From: an uncultured beta proteobacterium
GTDB taxonomy: Bacteria; Pseudomonadota; Gammaproteobacteria; Burkholderiales; Burkholderiaceae_C
DNA length: 35,408 nucleotides
Direction of reading: 5' to 3'
Assembly: GCA_903856025.1 (NCBI GenBank)
Contig: CAIOAQ010000231.1
Span: 1 to 35,408 of the forward strand
Within the stretch, counting starts at the first letter, position 1; each line of letters begins with the position of its first letter. The translations under genes were made by a program, and so were the position numbers. The notes under the pieces were generated by a model. It made no database searches. It was not told the DNA's origin and saw only the letters and a list, made by a program, of their open reading frames with translations. Below are positions 1 through 7,742 of this stretch, piece by piece.

Positions 1-1
1 C

Positions 2-97
2 ACACCCGCGCTGGCGTCAGAAAACATCCACCACCATGTGCCGTGGTGGTGCCCGCGCGTTGGACTTCGCGATGAACTGGCATTAGAAATTCTTTAG
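2..97 (+). other. Possible 3' end of an upstream gene, cut by window edge
   Basis: The first bases stay open in two plus-strand frames. The frame starting at base 2 gives a peptide ending GLRDELALEIL with a TAG at 95-97; the frame starting at base 3 ends at a TAG at 84-86. Either could be the tail of a gene that begins left of the window. I recognise neither, and the stretch is too short to decide or to exclude non-coding DNA. A perfect 8-bp inverted repeat lies inside it at 29-36 and 44-51. Confidence 0.2.
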
Positions 98-244
98 CAA
101 ACATCAAGTCTCGTCACAAATAGATACCAAAAAAAAACCGCGTTGATATTAAAACAGTGCCAACCATGCGGTCAAACTCTTCACAAATTTGAAACCAGGT
201 TTCATTTTCAGCTCTGTTTCTGAGGTATCTTTGGCGACCAAATA

Positions 245-850
245 ATGAATGAACTACCGATGGGCGAAAACGACTACACCACCCGCGATGCTGCCCGCCT
301 GCTGGGTGTCTCAGTACGCACCGTGCAGCTATGGCTTGAAAAGGGTCACCTGCAGGGATGGAAAACCAGCGGCGGCCATCGGCGACTCAAACGCAGTTCC
401 GTAGAGCAAGCCGCACTGGCGCGAAGTCAGGCTCAACCCCAGCCAACCCCAAAAAGATCCTTGAACGTACTGGTGGTGGAGGACAGCACGGCTTTGCTCA
501 AGTTGTATCGCAGCCTGATTTCACGTTGGCCTTTCCCCACCTCCATGTTTACGGCATGCAATGGCTACGAGGCACTGGTAATGGTGGGAAAAGTTACCCC
601 AGACCTGTTGATTTGCGACCTGCGCCTGCCCGGCATTACCGGGTTTCAGGTGGTGCGTGCGCTGTGCGACATGCCACGCTTCAGGCAACTTGCCATCGTG
701 GTGGTCAGCGGCATGCCACTCAATGAAATTGCCGCACATGGCGATTTGCCAAAGGGCGTTCTCACCATGGAAAAACCCATCGATTCAGAACAATTGCAAC
801 ACTTGGCCCAGAAAGTATGGCAAACCCGACGACCAAAAGGGCAAGTTTGA
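245..850 (+). CDS. HTH (MerR/excisionase-type) - receiver response regulator
   Basis: The protein has 201 residues. Residues about 10-55 form a MerR/excisionase-type helix-turn-helix: TTRDAARLLGVSVRTVQLW followed by the GGHRR wing motif. Residues about 73-190 form a CheY-like receiver with an acidic pair (VVEDS), the phosphoacceptor Asp in LLICDLRLPG and a Lys in MEKP. The DNA-binding domain comes before the receiver, the reverse of the usual OmpR/NarL order. It is probably a phosphorylation-controlled DNA-binding protein; its targets are unknown. The gene at 33459-34079 is a full-length paralogue sharing both domains and motifs such as SRWP and PDLLI. There is no good Shine-Dalgarno before 245, and a second in-frame ATG at 260 has none either, so the exact start is uncertain. 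The domain calls are firm; the cellular role is not visible. Confidence 0.9.
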   Translation: MNELPMGENDYTTRDAARLLGVSVRTVQLWLEKGHLQGWKTSGGHRRLKRSSVEQAALARSQAQPQPTPKRSLNVLVVEDSTALLKLYRSLISRWPFPTSMFTACNGYEALVMVGKVTPDLLICDLRLPGITGFQVVRALCDMPRFRQLAIVVVSGMPLNEIAAHGDLPKGVLTMEKPIDSEQLQHLAQKVWQTRRPKGQV

Positions 851-999
851 ACCCGCGAAAAAACGGCGCCTGAGGCTTGCAACGCTCACAGAGTCAGTTG
901 CACACCCTGACCTGGTTTAAGAAAAACGTTGGAATCAATTTAATTTTGATAGCAATCTACCCAACAACGACAAGGGATAGAAGTCAAAATTCCTAATAC

Positions 1000-1644
1000 T
1001 TAACCCATGCTGTGGCGCAAGCCCAGCTTGATCAAGTCGGCGTTACTGGTGACATCGAGCTTGTCCATCAGCCGGACCTTGTGGGTGCTGATGGTTTTGA
1101 TGCTCAGGTTCAATGTCCGGGCAATGTCACTCACGCGCTGCCCCTTGCACAACTGGCGCATGACCTCATGCTCGCGCTGGGTAAGCGTTGCGTCCCAGGC
1201 CGGTGCATGCAACGCCGAGTCCAAGTTCACCACAGCCAGTACCTTGCGTGGGTCCAGGTAGTGTTCACCCATATGTATATGCCTGACAGCTTGTGTCAGC
1301 ACATCAAACGGGCTGCCCTTGGTGACAAATCCAAAAGCGCCAGCGGTCATCGCCGCCCGAACAGTTTCTGGATCGTCGTGGCCGGACAACACCAAAATAC
1401 GCAACCCGATGTATCGCTTGCACAACTCACCAATATCGCCAATGCTGTCCGACGCACCTTGTGTACCCAGGTTCAAGTCGAGTATCAGGACATCGATGTC
1501 TTTCGATTGCGCGTCAAGCGCCTTGAACAACTCCGCACGGCTGGACACCTGCGCCAGTACCTTGAACCTTCCATCGCCATCCAGAAGGCGGGTAACAGCT
1601 GTTCGAATCAGCTCGTGATCGTCACAAATCATCAACTGGATCAT
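1000..1644 (-). CDS. NarL/FixJ-family response regulator (receiver + LuxR HTH)
   Basis: The protein has 214 residues, the usual length of this family. The N-terminal receiver has the acidic pair D8-D9, phosphoacceptor D56 in ILDLNLG, a Ser in LVLSGHD and the conserved Lys in FVTKGSP. Residues about 145-210 are a LuxR/GerE helix-turn-helix with LTQREHEVMRQLCKGQ and the recognition-helix region LSIKTISTHKVRLMDKL. It should be a transcription factor activated by a histidine kinase. The start has GGAG 10 nt upstream. It converges on the gene at 245 and diverges from the gene at 1887; the shared 242-bp region carries repeated CAGAT-type motifs that could be its operator. Which kinase in the window is its partner cannot be told from the sequence. 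Confidence 0.93.
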   Translation of the reverse strand: MIQLMICDDHELIRTAVTRLLDGDGRFKVLAQVSSRAELFKALDAQSKDIDVLILDLNLGTQGASDSIGDIGELCKRYIGLRILVLSGHDDPETVRAAMTAGAFGFVTKGSPFDVLTQAVRHIHMGEHYLDPRKVLAVVNLDSALHAPAWDATLTQREHEVMRQLCKGQRVSDIARTLNLSIKTISTHKVRLMDKLDVTSNADLIKLGLRHSMG

Positions 1645-1697
1645 GGTTGACTGACTCCGAAGGGAGCCGCATGAAGGCTAAGTTGAAAGGCTGACTC

Positions 1698-1818
1698 CAG
1701 ATGGCACGATGGACAGTTCATGATAGTTCGCTGGGTACGCAGATCTGGGTCAACAGATCTCAAATAACTCAGATTTATCTGATATTTCCTCAGATTATTC
1801 CTCCAAATAAACAGATTT
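1698..1818. promoter_or_regulatory. CAGAT-type repeat array in divergent intergenic region
   Basis: The 242-bp gap between the divergent genes at 1644 and 1887 holds six copies of CAGAT on the plus strand, starting near 1698, 1740, 1754, 1770, 1791 and 1812. Several extend to CAGATCT or CAGATTT. One copy belongs to the palindrome TCAGAT-TT-ATCTGA at 1769-1782, and two AGATCT palindromes sit at 1741-1746 and 1755-1760. Spacing between the last five is 14-21 bp. The arrangement suggests a multi-site operator, possibly for the adjacent NarL-type regulator. No convincing -10/-35 pair was found in this gap. Confidence 0.45.
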
Positions 1819-1886
1819 CACCGACAGACAGAAAAACTTTTATTGCATACCATTTGGCCAACGCTTAGGCATATTGGGTTTATTCA

Positions 1887-2282
1887 TTGAACATTAGCAC
1901 CGCCCGACCTGAAAGAACGGTCACCATTTTGTCAATCGATGACACCCCGCTTTTCCAGCAACTCATCAAAATTTCGCTCGAATACCAGGGCATGAAGGTG
2001 CTGGCGACAGACAACGGCACCGATGGATTGAAGCTGGCGCGCATGAACCTGCCAGATTTGATCCTGCTTGATCTGATGATGCCCATCATGGACGGTGTGG
2101 CAGTGTGTCAACAGCTCAAGGCCGATTTGCGGCTCAAGAACATTCCGGTGGTGCTGCTGTCCTCCTCAGACGACTCCGACGAAATTGAAGCCTGCCTTCA
2201 ATTGGGCGCAGTGGGCTATCTACTCAAACCCTTCCAACCGGCTGTTTTAGTTGACATGGTTCGAAAGCACCTGCCGGCTTGA
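1887..2282 (+). CDS. Stand-alone CheY-like receiver protein
   Basis: This 131-residue single-domain response regulator has the acidic pair D18-D19 (LSIDDTP), phosphoacceptor D62 in LLDLMMPIMDG, Ser residues after the fourth strand (LLSSSDD) and the conserved Lys in LLKPF. No output domain follows, so it should act by protein contact, as CheY or PilG/PilH-type receivers do. The reading frame has no ATG before residue 36, which would cut into the receiver fold; TTG at 1887 is the only upstream start before the in-frame TAG at 1866-1868. The Shine-Dalgarno is weak. It is the first gene of the plus-strand chemosensory train and lies 96 bp before the soluble receptor. Confidence 0.88.
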   Translation: MNISTARPERTVTILSIDDTPLFQQLIKISLEYQGMKVLATDNGTDGLKLARMNLPDLILLDLMMPIMDGVAVCQQLKADLRLKNIPVVLLSSSDDSDEIEACLQLGAVGYLLKPFQPAVLVDMVRKHLPA

Positions 2283-2366
2283 CGGCTGCCGCGTCCGACG
2301 CCTGCCTTATCTATTTCCCTTCCCCATTGACTTTGCATTGTCCCAAGTAATCGCCATTTAAACCTC

Positions 2367-2372
2367 AGGAGA
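2367..2372 (+). promoter_or_regulatory. Strong ribosome binding site of the soluble receptor
   Basis: AGGAGA lies 6 nt before the ATG at 2379. It fixes the start of the double-tip receptor and fits a highly expressed structural protein. Confidence 0.75.
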
Positions 2373-2378
2373 CTTCAC

Positions 2379-4301
2379 ATGGCACTTATCAAAAAATCCA
2401 TCGGCAGCACCACTGCATCCGCTTCTACCGAAACCAGTGGCCGCTCCAGCAGCGCCAACCGTGATGCCGAAGTGCAGCGCAAGCGCGCCCGCACCCTGGC
2501 CAAGCAACAGCAGGCTGCCGAACGCATTGCAGCAGCCACTGGGCAAATGGCCTCTGGCATCGCCGAAGCGGCCTCGGCAGCAGAAGAGCTCAAACGCGCG
2601 ACTGATCAGATTGCCACCGGCGCAGAAGAAGCATCTGGTGCTGCACAGGAATCCTTGGCAGCGTTCAAACAGGTTGAAGGTTCAATCAACCGTCAGCTGC
2701 AAAACGCCGACTTGTCACGCAAACTTTGTGAAGAAACCCAAACCCTGATTCTCAGCACCAGTGCAGACGTGGCCGCCACCGTGGTGAACGTGGGCGTGTC
2801 CGCCCAACGTCAGGTGGCATCGGTGGGCATGGTGGCAGAACTGGAAAAACAAGCCGCCAATATCGGCGACATCGTCAAAGCCGTGGCCCGCATTGCCGAC
2901 CAAACCAACCTGTTGGCCCTGAACGCCGCCATTGAAGCGGCCCGTGCGGGTCAACATGGCAAAGGTTTTGCCGTGGTGGCTGACGAAGTGCGCACACTTG
3001 CAGAAACCTCCGAAAAGAGCGCCAAGCAGATTCAGGACCTGGTAGGCCAGATCCAAAAAGAAGTCAAGGTGATTGCCGACGGTATTGGCGAATCTGCCAA
3101 AACAGTCGAAGGCGAAGTTGAAAATGGCAAGATCATCAGCAAACAACTGGAACAAATCGCCGCTGATGCCGCTGAAATCGTCAAGGGTGTAGGGGAAATT
3201 GCAGTTGGTGCCACCCAGTCTCAAACTGCCGCCCGCCAAGCGCTAAAAGGCTCTGAAGACATTGCCGCTGCCGCGCAAGAACAATCTGCAGCCTCTGAAG
3301 AAGCAGCCAAGACGGTTGCCGAACAGGCCCAGGCGCTGGCCACCAGCGAGCAAACTGCACAACATTTGTCTGAATTGTCTGAAGACCTGAAAAACTCGAC
3401 CGACGTGGCCAAGAGCGCTGAAGAAGTGGCCTCAGCCGCGGAGGAGTTGTCGTCTGCAGTTCAGGAAATCAGCCGTTCAGGCACCCAGATCATGACCGCC
3501 ATTGACCAAATCCGCCGTGGTGCAGATGTGCAGTCTGCCGGTTGCGAGGAGTCATCTGCTGCCATCACACAAATCGAACGCGGCGCCCAGTTGGCAATCC
3601 AGCGTGGCCAGGTCAGTGCCGACAAAGTGGTGGCCATCAAGTCGTTGTTGGGCACCAATAAGAACTCGGTGGATGCGCTGATTACCAACGTACTGAGTTC
3701 CGCTGAATCCAGCAAGGTCAGCATCAAACAGGTCAAAGAGCTGGAACTGGTGTCACGCCGTATTGACAAAATTGTCGATGCCATCACGACTGTGTCGATT
3801 CAGACCAACATGCTGGCGGTCAACGGCTCAATTGAAGCCGCCCGCGCTGGCGAGTTTGGCAAGGGCTTTGTGGTGGTTGCCACCGACATCCGTAACCTGG
3901 CACAAGACTCGGCTGAAAACGCCGACCGCATCAAAGACCTGGTCAAGGCCGTGCAAGACCAGATCGGTGTGGTTGGACGTGACCTGGACGAGATTGTCGC
4001 CACCGCCTTGTCTGAGGTAGAAAAAGCCAAGGCCACCACTACCAATTTGGTGAGCATCGAAACCAGCATGGTGCAGGTGGAAAAAGCCTCTGCCGAAATC
4101 TTGTCTGCAGCCACCGAAATCGGTGCGGCTGTGGTGCAGGTCAAGCGTGGTGTTGAACAAATTTCTGCTGCCGCACAAGAAGCCGCCAAGGCATCTGACG
4201 AAGCGGCCGCCGCAGCCAAACAGCAGTCGCAAGGCGCTGAAGAATTGGCCAGCGCAATCGAAGAGGTCTCCTCTCTGGCCGACGAGCTGCAAAGCGCCTG
4301 A
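2379..4301 (+). CDS. Soluble methyl-accepting chemotaxis protein with two signalling hairpins (DosM-like)
   Basis: The 640-residue protein has no signal peptide and no transmembrane segment; it is almost wholly Ala/Glu-rich coiled coil. It contains two complete receptor tips. The first, around residues 171-200, is canonical ([17 protein letters not shown]). The second, around 469-500, is divergent ([17 protein letters not shown]). Their central Glu residues, E186 and E486, are exactly 300 residues apart. This fits two antiparallel hairpins with arms of about 150 residues joined near residue 336, after a basic, Ser/Thr-rich tail of about 35 residues. Ordinary receptors have one hairpin. The only well-known parallel I can name is DosM of Vibrio cholerae, which stabilises cytoplasmic receptor arrays. 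There is no ligand-binding domain and no C-terminal CheR-binding pentapeptide. The triple-CheW gene follows after 16 bp. A scaffolding role in a cytoplasmic array is inferred. Confidence 0.93.
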   Translation: MALIKKSIGSTTASASTETSGRSSSANRDAEVQRKRARTLAKQQQAAERIAAATGQMASGIAEAASAAEELKRATDQIATGAEEASGAAQESLAAFKQVEGSINRQLQNADLSRKLCEETQTLILSTSADVAATVVNVGVSAQRQVASVGMVAELEKQAANIGDIVKAVARIADQTNLLALNAAIEAARAGQHGKGFAVVADEVRTLAETSEKSAKQIQDLVGQIQKEVKVIADGIGESAKTVEGEVENGKIISKQLEQIAADAAEIVKGVGEIAVGATQSQTAARQALKGSEDIAAAAQEQSAASEEAAKTVAEQAQALATSEQTAQHLSELSEDLKNSTDVAKSAEEVASAAEELSSAVQEISRSGTQIMTAIDQIRRGADVQSAGCEESSAAITQIERGAQLAIQRGQVSADKVVAIKSLLGTNKNSVDALITNVLSSAESSKVSIKQVKELELVSRRIDKIVDAITTVSIQTNMLAVNGSIEAARAGEFGKGFVVVATDIRNLAQDSAENADRIKDLVKAVQDQIGVVGRDLDEIVATALSEVEKAKATTTNLVSIETSMVQVEKASAEILSAATEIGAAVVQVKRGVEQISAAAQEAAKASDEAAAAAKQQSQGAEELASAIEEVSSLADELQSA

Positions 4302-4317
4302 TTAGGGGGCACTCCAA

Positions 4318-5874
4318 ATGAACAGTGAAACAACTGTAGACGAGACTGGTGCGGATGGCACCGTTGCAGCCGCCCAGACGACTGACACCCGCCAGTATGT
4401 GACCTTTGTCGCAGGCGACGAGGTGTTTGCGGTAGAAATGGCACCGGTGCAGGAAATCATCCGTGTGCCCGATGTGGTACGTGTGCCACTGTCGCCGCCC
4501 ACACTCAACGGCCTGGCCAATTTGCGTGGCAAGGTGCTGCCAATTGTGTCCTTGCGTCGGGCGCTTGGTTTTGCCGAGCGTGCAGCGGACGATTCCTCGC
4601 GCGCCGTGGTTATTGACATCGGCCAACCTTTGGGTTTTGTGGTGGACCGCGTTGCCAGCGTGGTGGGTGTCGAAGCCAGCAAAATTGAAGGTGTGGAAGG
4701 TATCCGTGGCACCGTCAACACCGAGCTGCTCACCGGACTGATCAAAGACATTGGCGGACACGCCATGGTGATGGTGCTCAACTTTGAGAAACTGATTGCC
4801 CAGGAATTTGCCCAAATTGCGGCCATCAGCCGCAGCCAGGGCAATGTGGCCGCACAAGGTCAGGTCAAGAAGGCCAGCGACGATGATCTGCACGCAAGCG
4901 ATACCGAGCTTCATCTGGTGAGTTTTGACGTAGCCGGACAGGAGTACGCCATTGCCATCGAAGACGTGCAAGAAATTGTGCAAATACCAGAGCAAATTGT
5001 GCAAGTACCACACGCCCAGTCCCATGTGCTGGGTGTGATGACACTGCGCAACCGCCTGCTGCCGTTGGTGGCTTTGCGGCGCATGTTTGCCCTGGCCGAA
5101 CAAGATGCAAACGAGCAAAGCCGCATTGTGGTGGTGGCTATTGGCGGTGCATCGGTCGGCATTGTGGTGGACAACGTCAATGAAGTGCTTCGCGTCGCCA
5201 AACGTGATGTCGAAGCCATGCCCACGATGTTGGCCCGCGAAGGCGACATGGCCGACATCACCGACATCTGCCGCCTGGACAAAGGCCAGCGTCTGGTGTC
5301 CATCATCTCCACCGACAACCTGTTCCGCCACTCGGCCATCAAAGAGGCTTTGACCACCGTGAGTGCAAATACCGACTCCACCACCGAATCCACTGCCTCA
5401 CACGACGGCTTGGGCGATGACGAACAAGTGGTCGTCTTCCGCTTGGGTGCTGAGGAATTTGGCGTACCAATTGACAGCGTGCAGGAAATTGTGCGCGTGC
5501 CAGAGACGCTGACCCACGTACCCAAGGCCCCTGCTTCAGTCGAAGGCGTCATCAACCTGCGTGGCAGCGTGTTGCCCGTGGTGGACTTGCGCCGCCGGTT
5601 GGGGCTGGACACCATTGCCCGCAACGATGGTCAACGCATTGTGGTGTTTTTGATTCGTGGCGTGCGCACCGGGTTTATCGTGGATGCGGTGGCCGAGGTT
5701 CTCAAAGTGCCACGCAGCGCCATAGAGCCATCGCCGAGCCTGTCAGCTGAACAGGCCACGCTGCTGGCACGCATGGCCAATCTGGAAAAACAAAAACGCA
5801 TGCTGCAACTGATTGACCCTGCGCATTTGCTTGGAGATGGAGAATTGTCCGGCATGGCAAGTTTGACGGTATAG
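4318..5874 (+). CDS. cheW: CheW-type coupling protein with three tandem CheW domains
   Basis: The 518-residue protein carries three CheW (SH3-like) domains at about residues 23-165, 197-345 and 368-505, roughly 173 residues apart and joined by short polar linkers. Each shows the family landmarks: a start of the type F-x-V/L-x-G-x-E, a VQEI(I/V)-x-(V/I)P segment, then a hydrophobic (N)LR-x-x-(L/V)LP segment (GLANLRGKVLPIV, GVMTLRNRLLPLV, GVINLRGSVLPVV). Standard CheW has one domain of about 150 residues. CheW couples CheA to receptors; three linked copies could bridge several receptor or kinase units in a baseplate. GGGGG lies upstream of the ATG, and the gene follows the double-tip receptor by 16 bp. 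The middle domain is the most divergent (GVMTLRNR instead of NLRG), so the three may bind different partners. There is no frameshift sign. Confidence 0.93.
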   Translation: MNSETTVDETGADGTVAAAQTTDTRQYVTFVAGDEVFAVEMAPVQEIIRVPDVVRVPLSPPTLNGLANLRGKVLPIVSLRRALGFAERAADDSSRAVVIDIGQPLGFVVDRVASVVGVEASKIEGVEGIRGTVNTELLTGLIKDIGGHAMVMVLNFEKLIAQEFAQIAAISRSQGNVAAQGQVKKASDDDLHASDTELHLVSFDVAGQEYAIAIEDVQEIVQIPEQIVQVPHAQSHVLGVMTLRNRLLPLVALRRMFALAEQDANEQSRIVVVAIGGASVGIVVDNVNEVLRVAKRDVEAMPTMLAREGDMADITDICRLDKGQRLVSIISTDNLFRHSAIKEALTTVSANTDSTTESTASHDGLGDDEQVVVFRLGAEEFGVPIDSVQEIVRVPETLTHVPKAPASVEGVINLRGSVLPVVDLRRRLGLDTIARNDGQRIVVFLIRGVRTGFIVDAVAEVLKVPRSAIEPSPSLSAEQATLLARMANLEKQKRMLQLIDPAHLLGDGELSGMASLTV

Positions 5875-5880
5875 ACTTGC

Positions 5881-5954
5881 CTTTGCAATGATGTCGACCC
5901 TACGAAAGTGGCTGTAATTTGCAGGTCAAATCCGCTTTGCAATGGTCGACATCA
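5881..5954 (+). repeat. Combined direct and inverted repeat between cheW and cheB
   Basis: The 129-bp gap between the coupling protein and cheB holds a perfect 11-bp inverted repeat, TGATGTCGACC at 5889-5899 and GGTCGACATCA at 5944-5954. It also has a 10-bp direct repeat, CTTTGCAATG, at 5881-5890 and 5935-5944 that overlaps both arms. The 44-nt loop is long for a terminator and no T-run follows. It could be a regulator site, an mRNA processing structure or a decayed small repeat element. Confidence 0.5.
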
Positions 5955-6003
5955 GCCGGACAAATGGTCGCATACCCATTAATTTCTGCAAGTGGTGTAG
6001 GTC

Positions 6004-7092
6004 ATGATCAAACTGTTAATTGTTGACGACTCGGCGCTGATGCGCCGCCAGCTCTCTCAGCTGTTTCAGGCTGAGGGTGACTTTGAGATTCGGCAGGCAC
6101 GCAATGGACAAGAGGCTGTGGACGAAAACCGCAGTTTCAGGCCCGATGTGGTCACGCTTGACATCAACATGCCCGAGATGGACGGCATCACCGCCCTGTC
6201 GCTCATCATGACTGAGCGTCCGGTACCCGTAGTGATGGTCTCGTCACTGACCGAAAAGGGTGCATTGGCCACGTTCGAAGCGCTGAACTTGGGCGCGGTG
6301 GACTATGTGGCCAAGCCCGGTGGCACCATTTCGCTCACGCTGGACCAGATCAAGCCGGATTTGCTGTCCAAGGTACGCGCTGCCGCCCGTGCCAAGCTGG
6401 GCAAAAGCAAGGCCGCCCCCGTCAGGCCAACAAGCTCAGCACAAGGTTTGCGCCAGCGCATGCAAGAAGAGCGTGAGTCCGCCCAGCGCACCGCCAGCGC
6501 CGCGCCTGCGCTGGGCACTGAAGGCGTGTTGCTGATTGGTGTATCCACTGGCGGCCCGCGTGCGCTGGAAACAGTCCTGCCCGCATTGCCCGCCAGTTTT
6601 CCGTGGCCGGTGCTGGTTGCACAACACATGCCGGGCAGTTTTACCGGCCCGTTTGCCACCCGTTTGAACGGATTATGTGAACTCGAAGTCGTTGAAGCCA
6701 ACCGCCCTATGGCGGTGGAGCGCGGCAAGGTTTACATCGGCAAAGGTGGCGCAGACATGTTGGTGACACGTCGTGGCGGCGTGCTGACCGTACTACCCAA
6801 ACCTGAATCGCAAGAGCATTTGTGGCACCCGTCGGTAGAACTGCTGGCACGAAGCGCGCTGGAGTGCATCAAGCCACAACATCTGGTGGCTGTGATGCTC
6901 ACCGGCATGGGTTACGACGGAGCTGATGGTTTTACCGCCATCAAGAACGCCGGTGGGCGCACGATTGCCGAGTCTGAAGAGACTGCAGTGGTGTTTGGTA
7001 TGCCTGCGGTACTCACTGAAAAAGGCGGCGCTTCAGTCGTAGTGCCGCTGGAAAAAGTCGCCACCCAGGTGAAAGCCTGGGCCAACCGCTAA
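6004..7092 (+). CDS. cheB: Protein-glutamate methylesterase CheB
   Basis: The 362-residue, full-length CheB removes methyl groups from receptor glutamates and deamidates glutamines. The N-terminal receiver has D8-D9 and phosphoacceptor D53 (TLDINMPEMDG). A linker of about 50 residues leads to the C-terminal esterase, with the catalytic Ser in GVSTGGP, the His in AQHMP and the Asp in MLTGMGYDGADG. All catalytic residues are present, so phosphorylation by the CheA at 8955 should activate it. It follows the repeat-bearing gap and precedes the HEAT-repeat gene by 15 bp. Its partner CheR is one gene further on, so receptor adaptation by methylation is probably working in this system. Confidence 0.97.
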   Translation: MIKLLIVDDSALMRRQLSQLFQAEGDFEIRQARNGQEAVDENRSFRPDVVTLDINMPEMDGITALSLIMTERPVPVVMVSSLTEKGALATFEALNLGAVDYVAKPGGTISLTLDQIKPDLLSKVRAAARAKLGKSKAAPVRPTSSAQGLRQRMQEERESAQRTASAAPALGTEGVLLIGVSTGGPRALETVLPALPASFPWPVLVAQHMPGSFTGPFATRLNGLCELEVVEANRPMAVERGKVYIGKGGADMLVTRRGGVLTVLPKPESQEHLWHPSVELLARSALECIKPQHLVAVMLTGMGYDGADGFTAIKNAGGRTIAESEETAVVFGMPAVLTEKGGASVVVPLEKVATQVKAWANR

Positions 7093-7107
7093 CCAAGAAA
7101 GTCTTTC

Positions 7108-7731
7108 ATGGCCCTGATCAAAAGCAAAATCACCCGCGACACACTGCACTTGCCCCGCAAGCAGGCGCGCGAATGCGTCGATCTGGAGGCCAGCCTGGAT
7201 GACCCCAGTGCAGAAGTACGCCGCTGGGCTGCACGCGACCTGGCCAACTGCCCCAACAGCTCGAAAGCCTTGGTGGCCCGTTTGACAACTGAGCAGAACA
7301 CCTCGGTGCGCGAGGTGATTTTGACCACCCTTACCCACTTGGGCGATGAGGTGGCGGTCGCGGGCCTGGTGGAGTGCCTGCGCAGCGAAGACACAAGCCT
7401 GCGCAATGAAGCCATCGAGGCCATGAAGCAACTCCCAGAGGCGGTGGCACCCATCATGCATGACCTGTTGCATGACACCGACGCCGATGTTCGGATTTTT
7501 GCCGTCAATGTGCTGGAGTCTCTGCGCCACCCTGACGTGGAACGCTGGCTGTGCGAGGTGATCATGCGCGATACCCATGTCAACGTCTGCGCCACTGCGG
7601 TTGACCTGCTCGGAGAGGTGGGTCAAAAGGATGCTCTGGAGCCATTGCACCAGTTGAAAGCCCGGTTTACCGGGGAGCCCTACATCCAGTTTGCCGCCGA
7701 CCTGGCCATCAAACGCATCTCAGAAGACTAA
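7108..7731 (+). CDS. HEAT-repeat protein of the chemosensory cluster
   Basis: The 207-residue soluble protein is built of about five helical HEAT/PBS-lyase-type repeats from residue 25 on. Typical pieces are DDPSAEVRRWAARDLA, NTSVREVILTTLTHLG, DTSLRNEAIEAMKQL and DTDADVRIFAVNVLESL. HEAT repeats are protein-binding scaffolds; no catalytic motif is seen. It sits between cheB and cheR with gaps of 15 and 11 bp, so it is almost surely co-translated with the adaptation enzymes and may tether them or the array. Its N-terminus, MALIKSKI, resembles that of the double-tip receptor, MALIKKSI, although the codons differ. A specific biochemical role is unknown. Confidence 0.9.
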   Translation: MALIKSKITRDTLHLPRKQARECVDLEASLDDPSAEVRRWAARDLANCPNSSKALVARLTTEQNTSVREVILTTLTHLGDEVAVAGLVECLRSEDTSLRNEAIEAMKQLPEAVAPIMHDLLHDTDADVRIFAVNVLESLRHPDVERWLCEVIMRDTHVNVCATAVDLLGEVGQKDALEPLHQLKARFTGEPYIQFAADLAIKRISED

Positions 7732-7742
7732 GGGGCAGCACC

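Noticed and set aside
29-51. Perfect 8-bp hairpin (CACCACCA / TGGTGGTG, 7-nt loop) near the left edge
   Set aside because: No T-run follows and it may lie within the end of a coding sequence, so I do not call it a terminator.
851-999. Possible terminator between the convergent genes at 245 and 1000
   Set aside because: Only weak stems are present (GTTGG/CCAAC with a long loop, ATCAA/TTGAT inside); no GC-rich stem with a T-tract.
1698-1720. Sigma54-like TGGCAC element
   Set aside because: TGGCACG is present but the matching TTGC element at the required distance is missing.
4141-5331. Long antisense open frame (396 codons) across the receptor and triple-CheW genes; others at 2715-3239, 17015-18049 and 20730-21896
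   Set aside because: They lie opposite well-supported genes, have biased His/Gln- or Gly-rich composition, show no family motif and are explained by the GC-rich codon use of the real genes.
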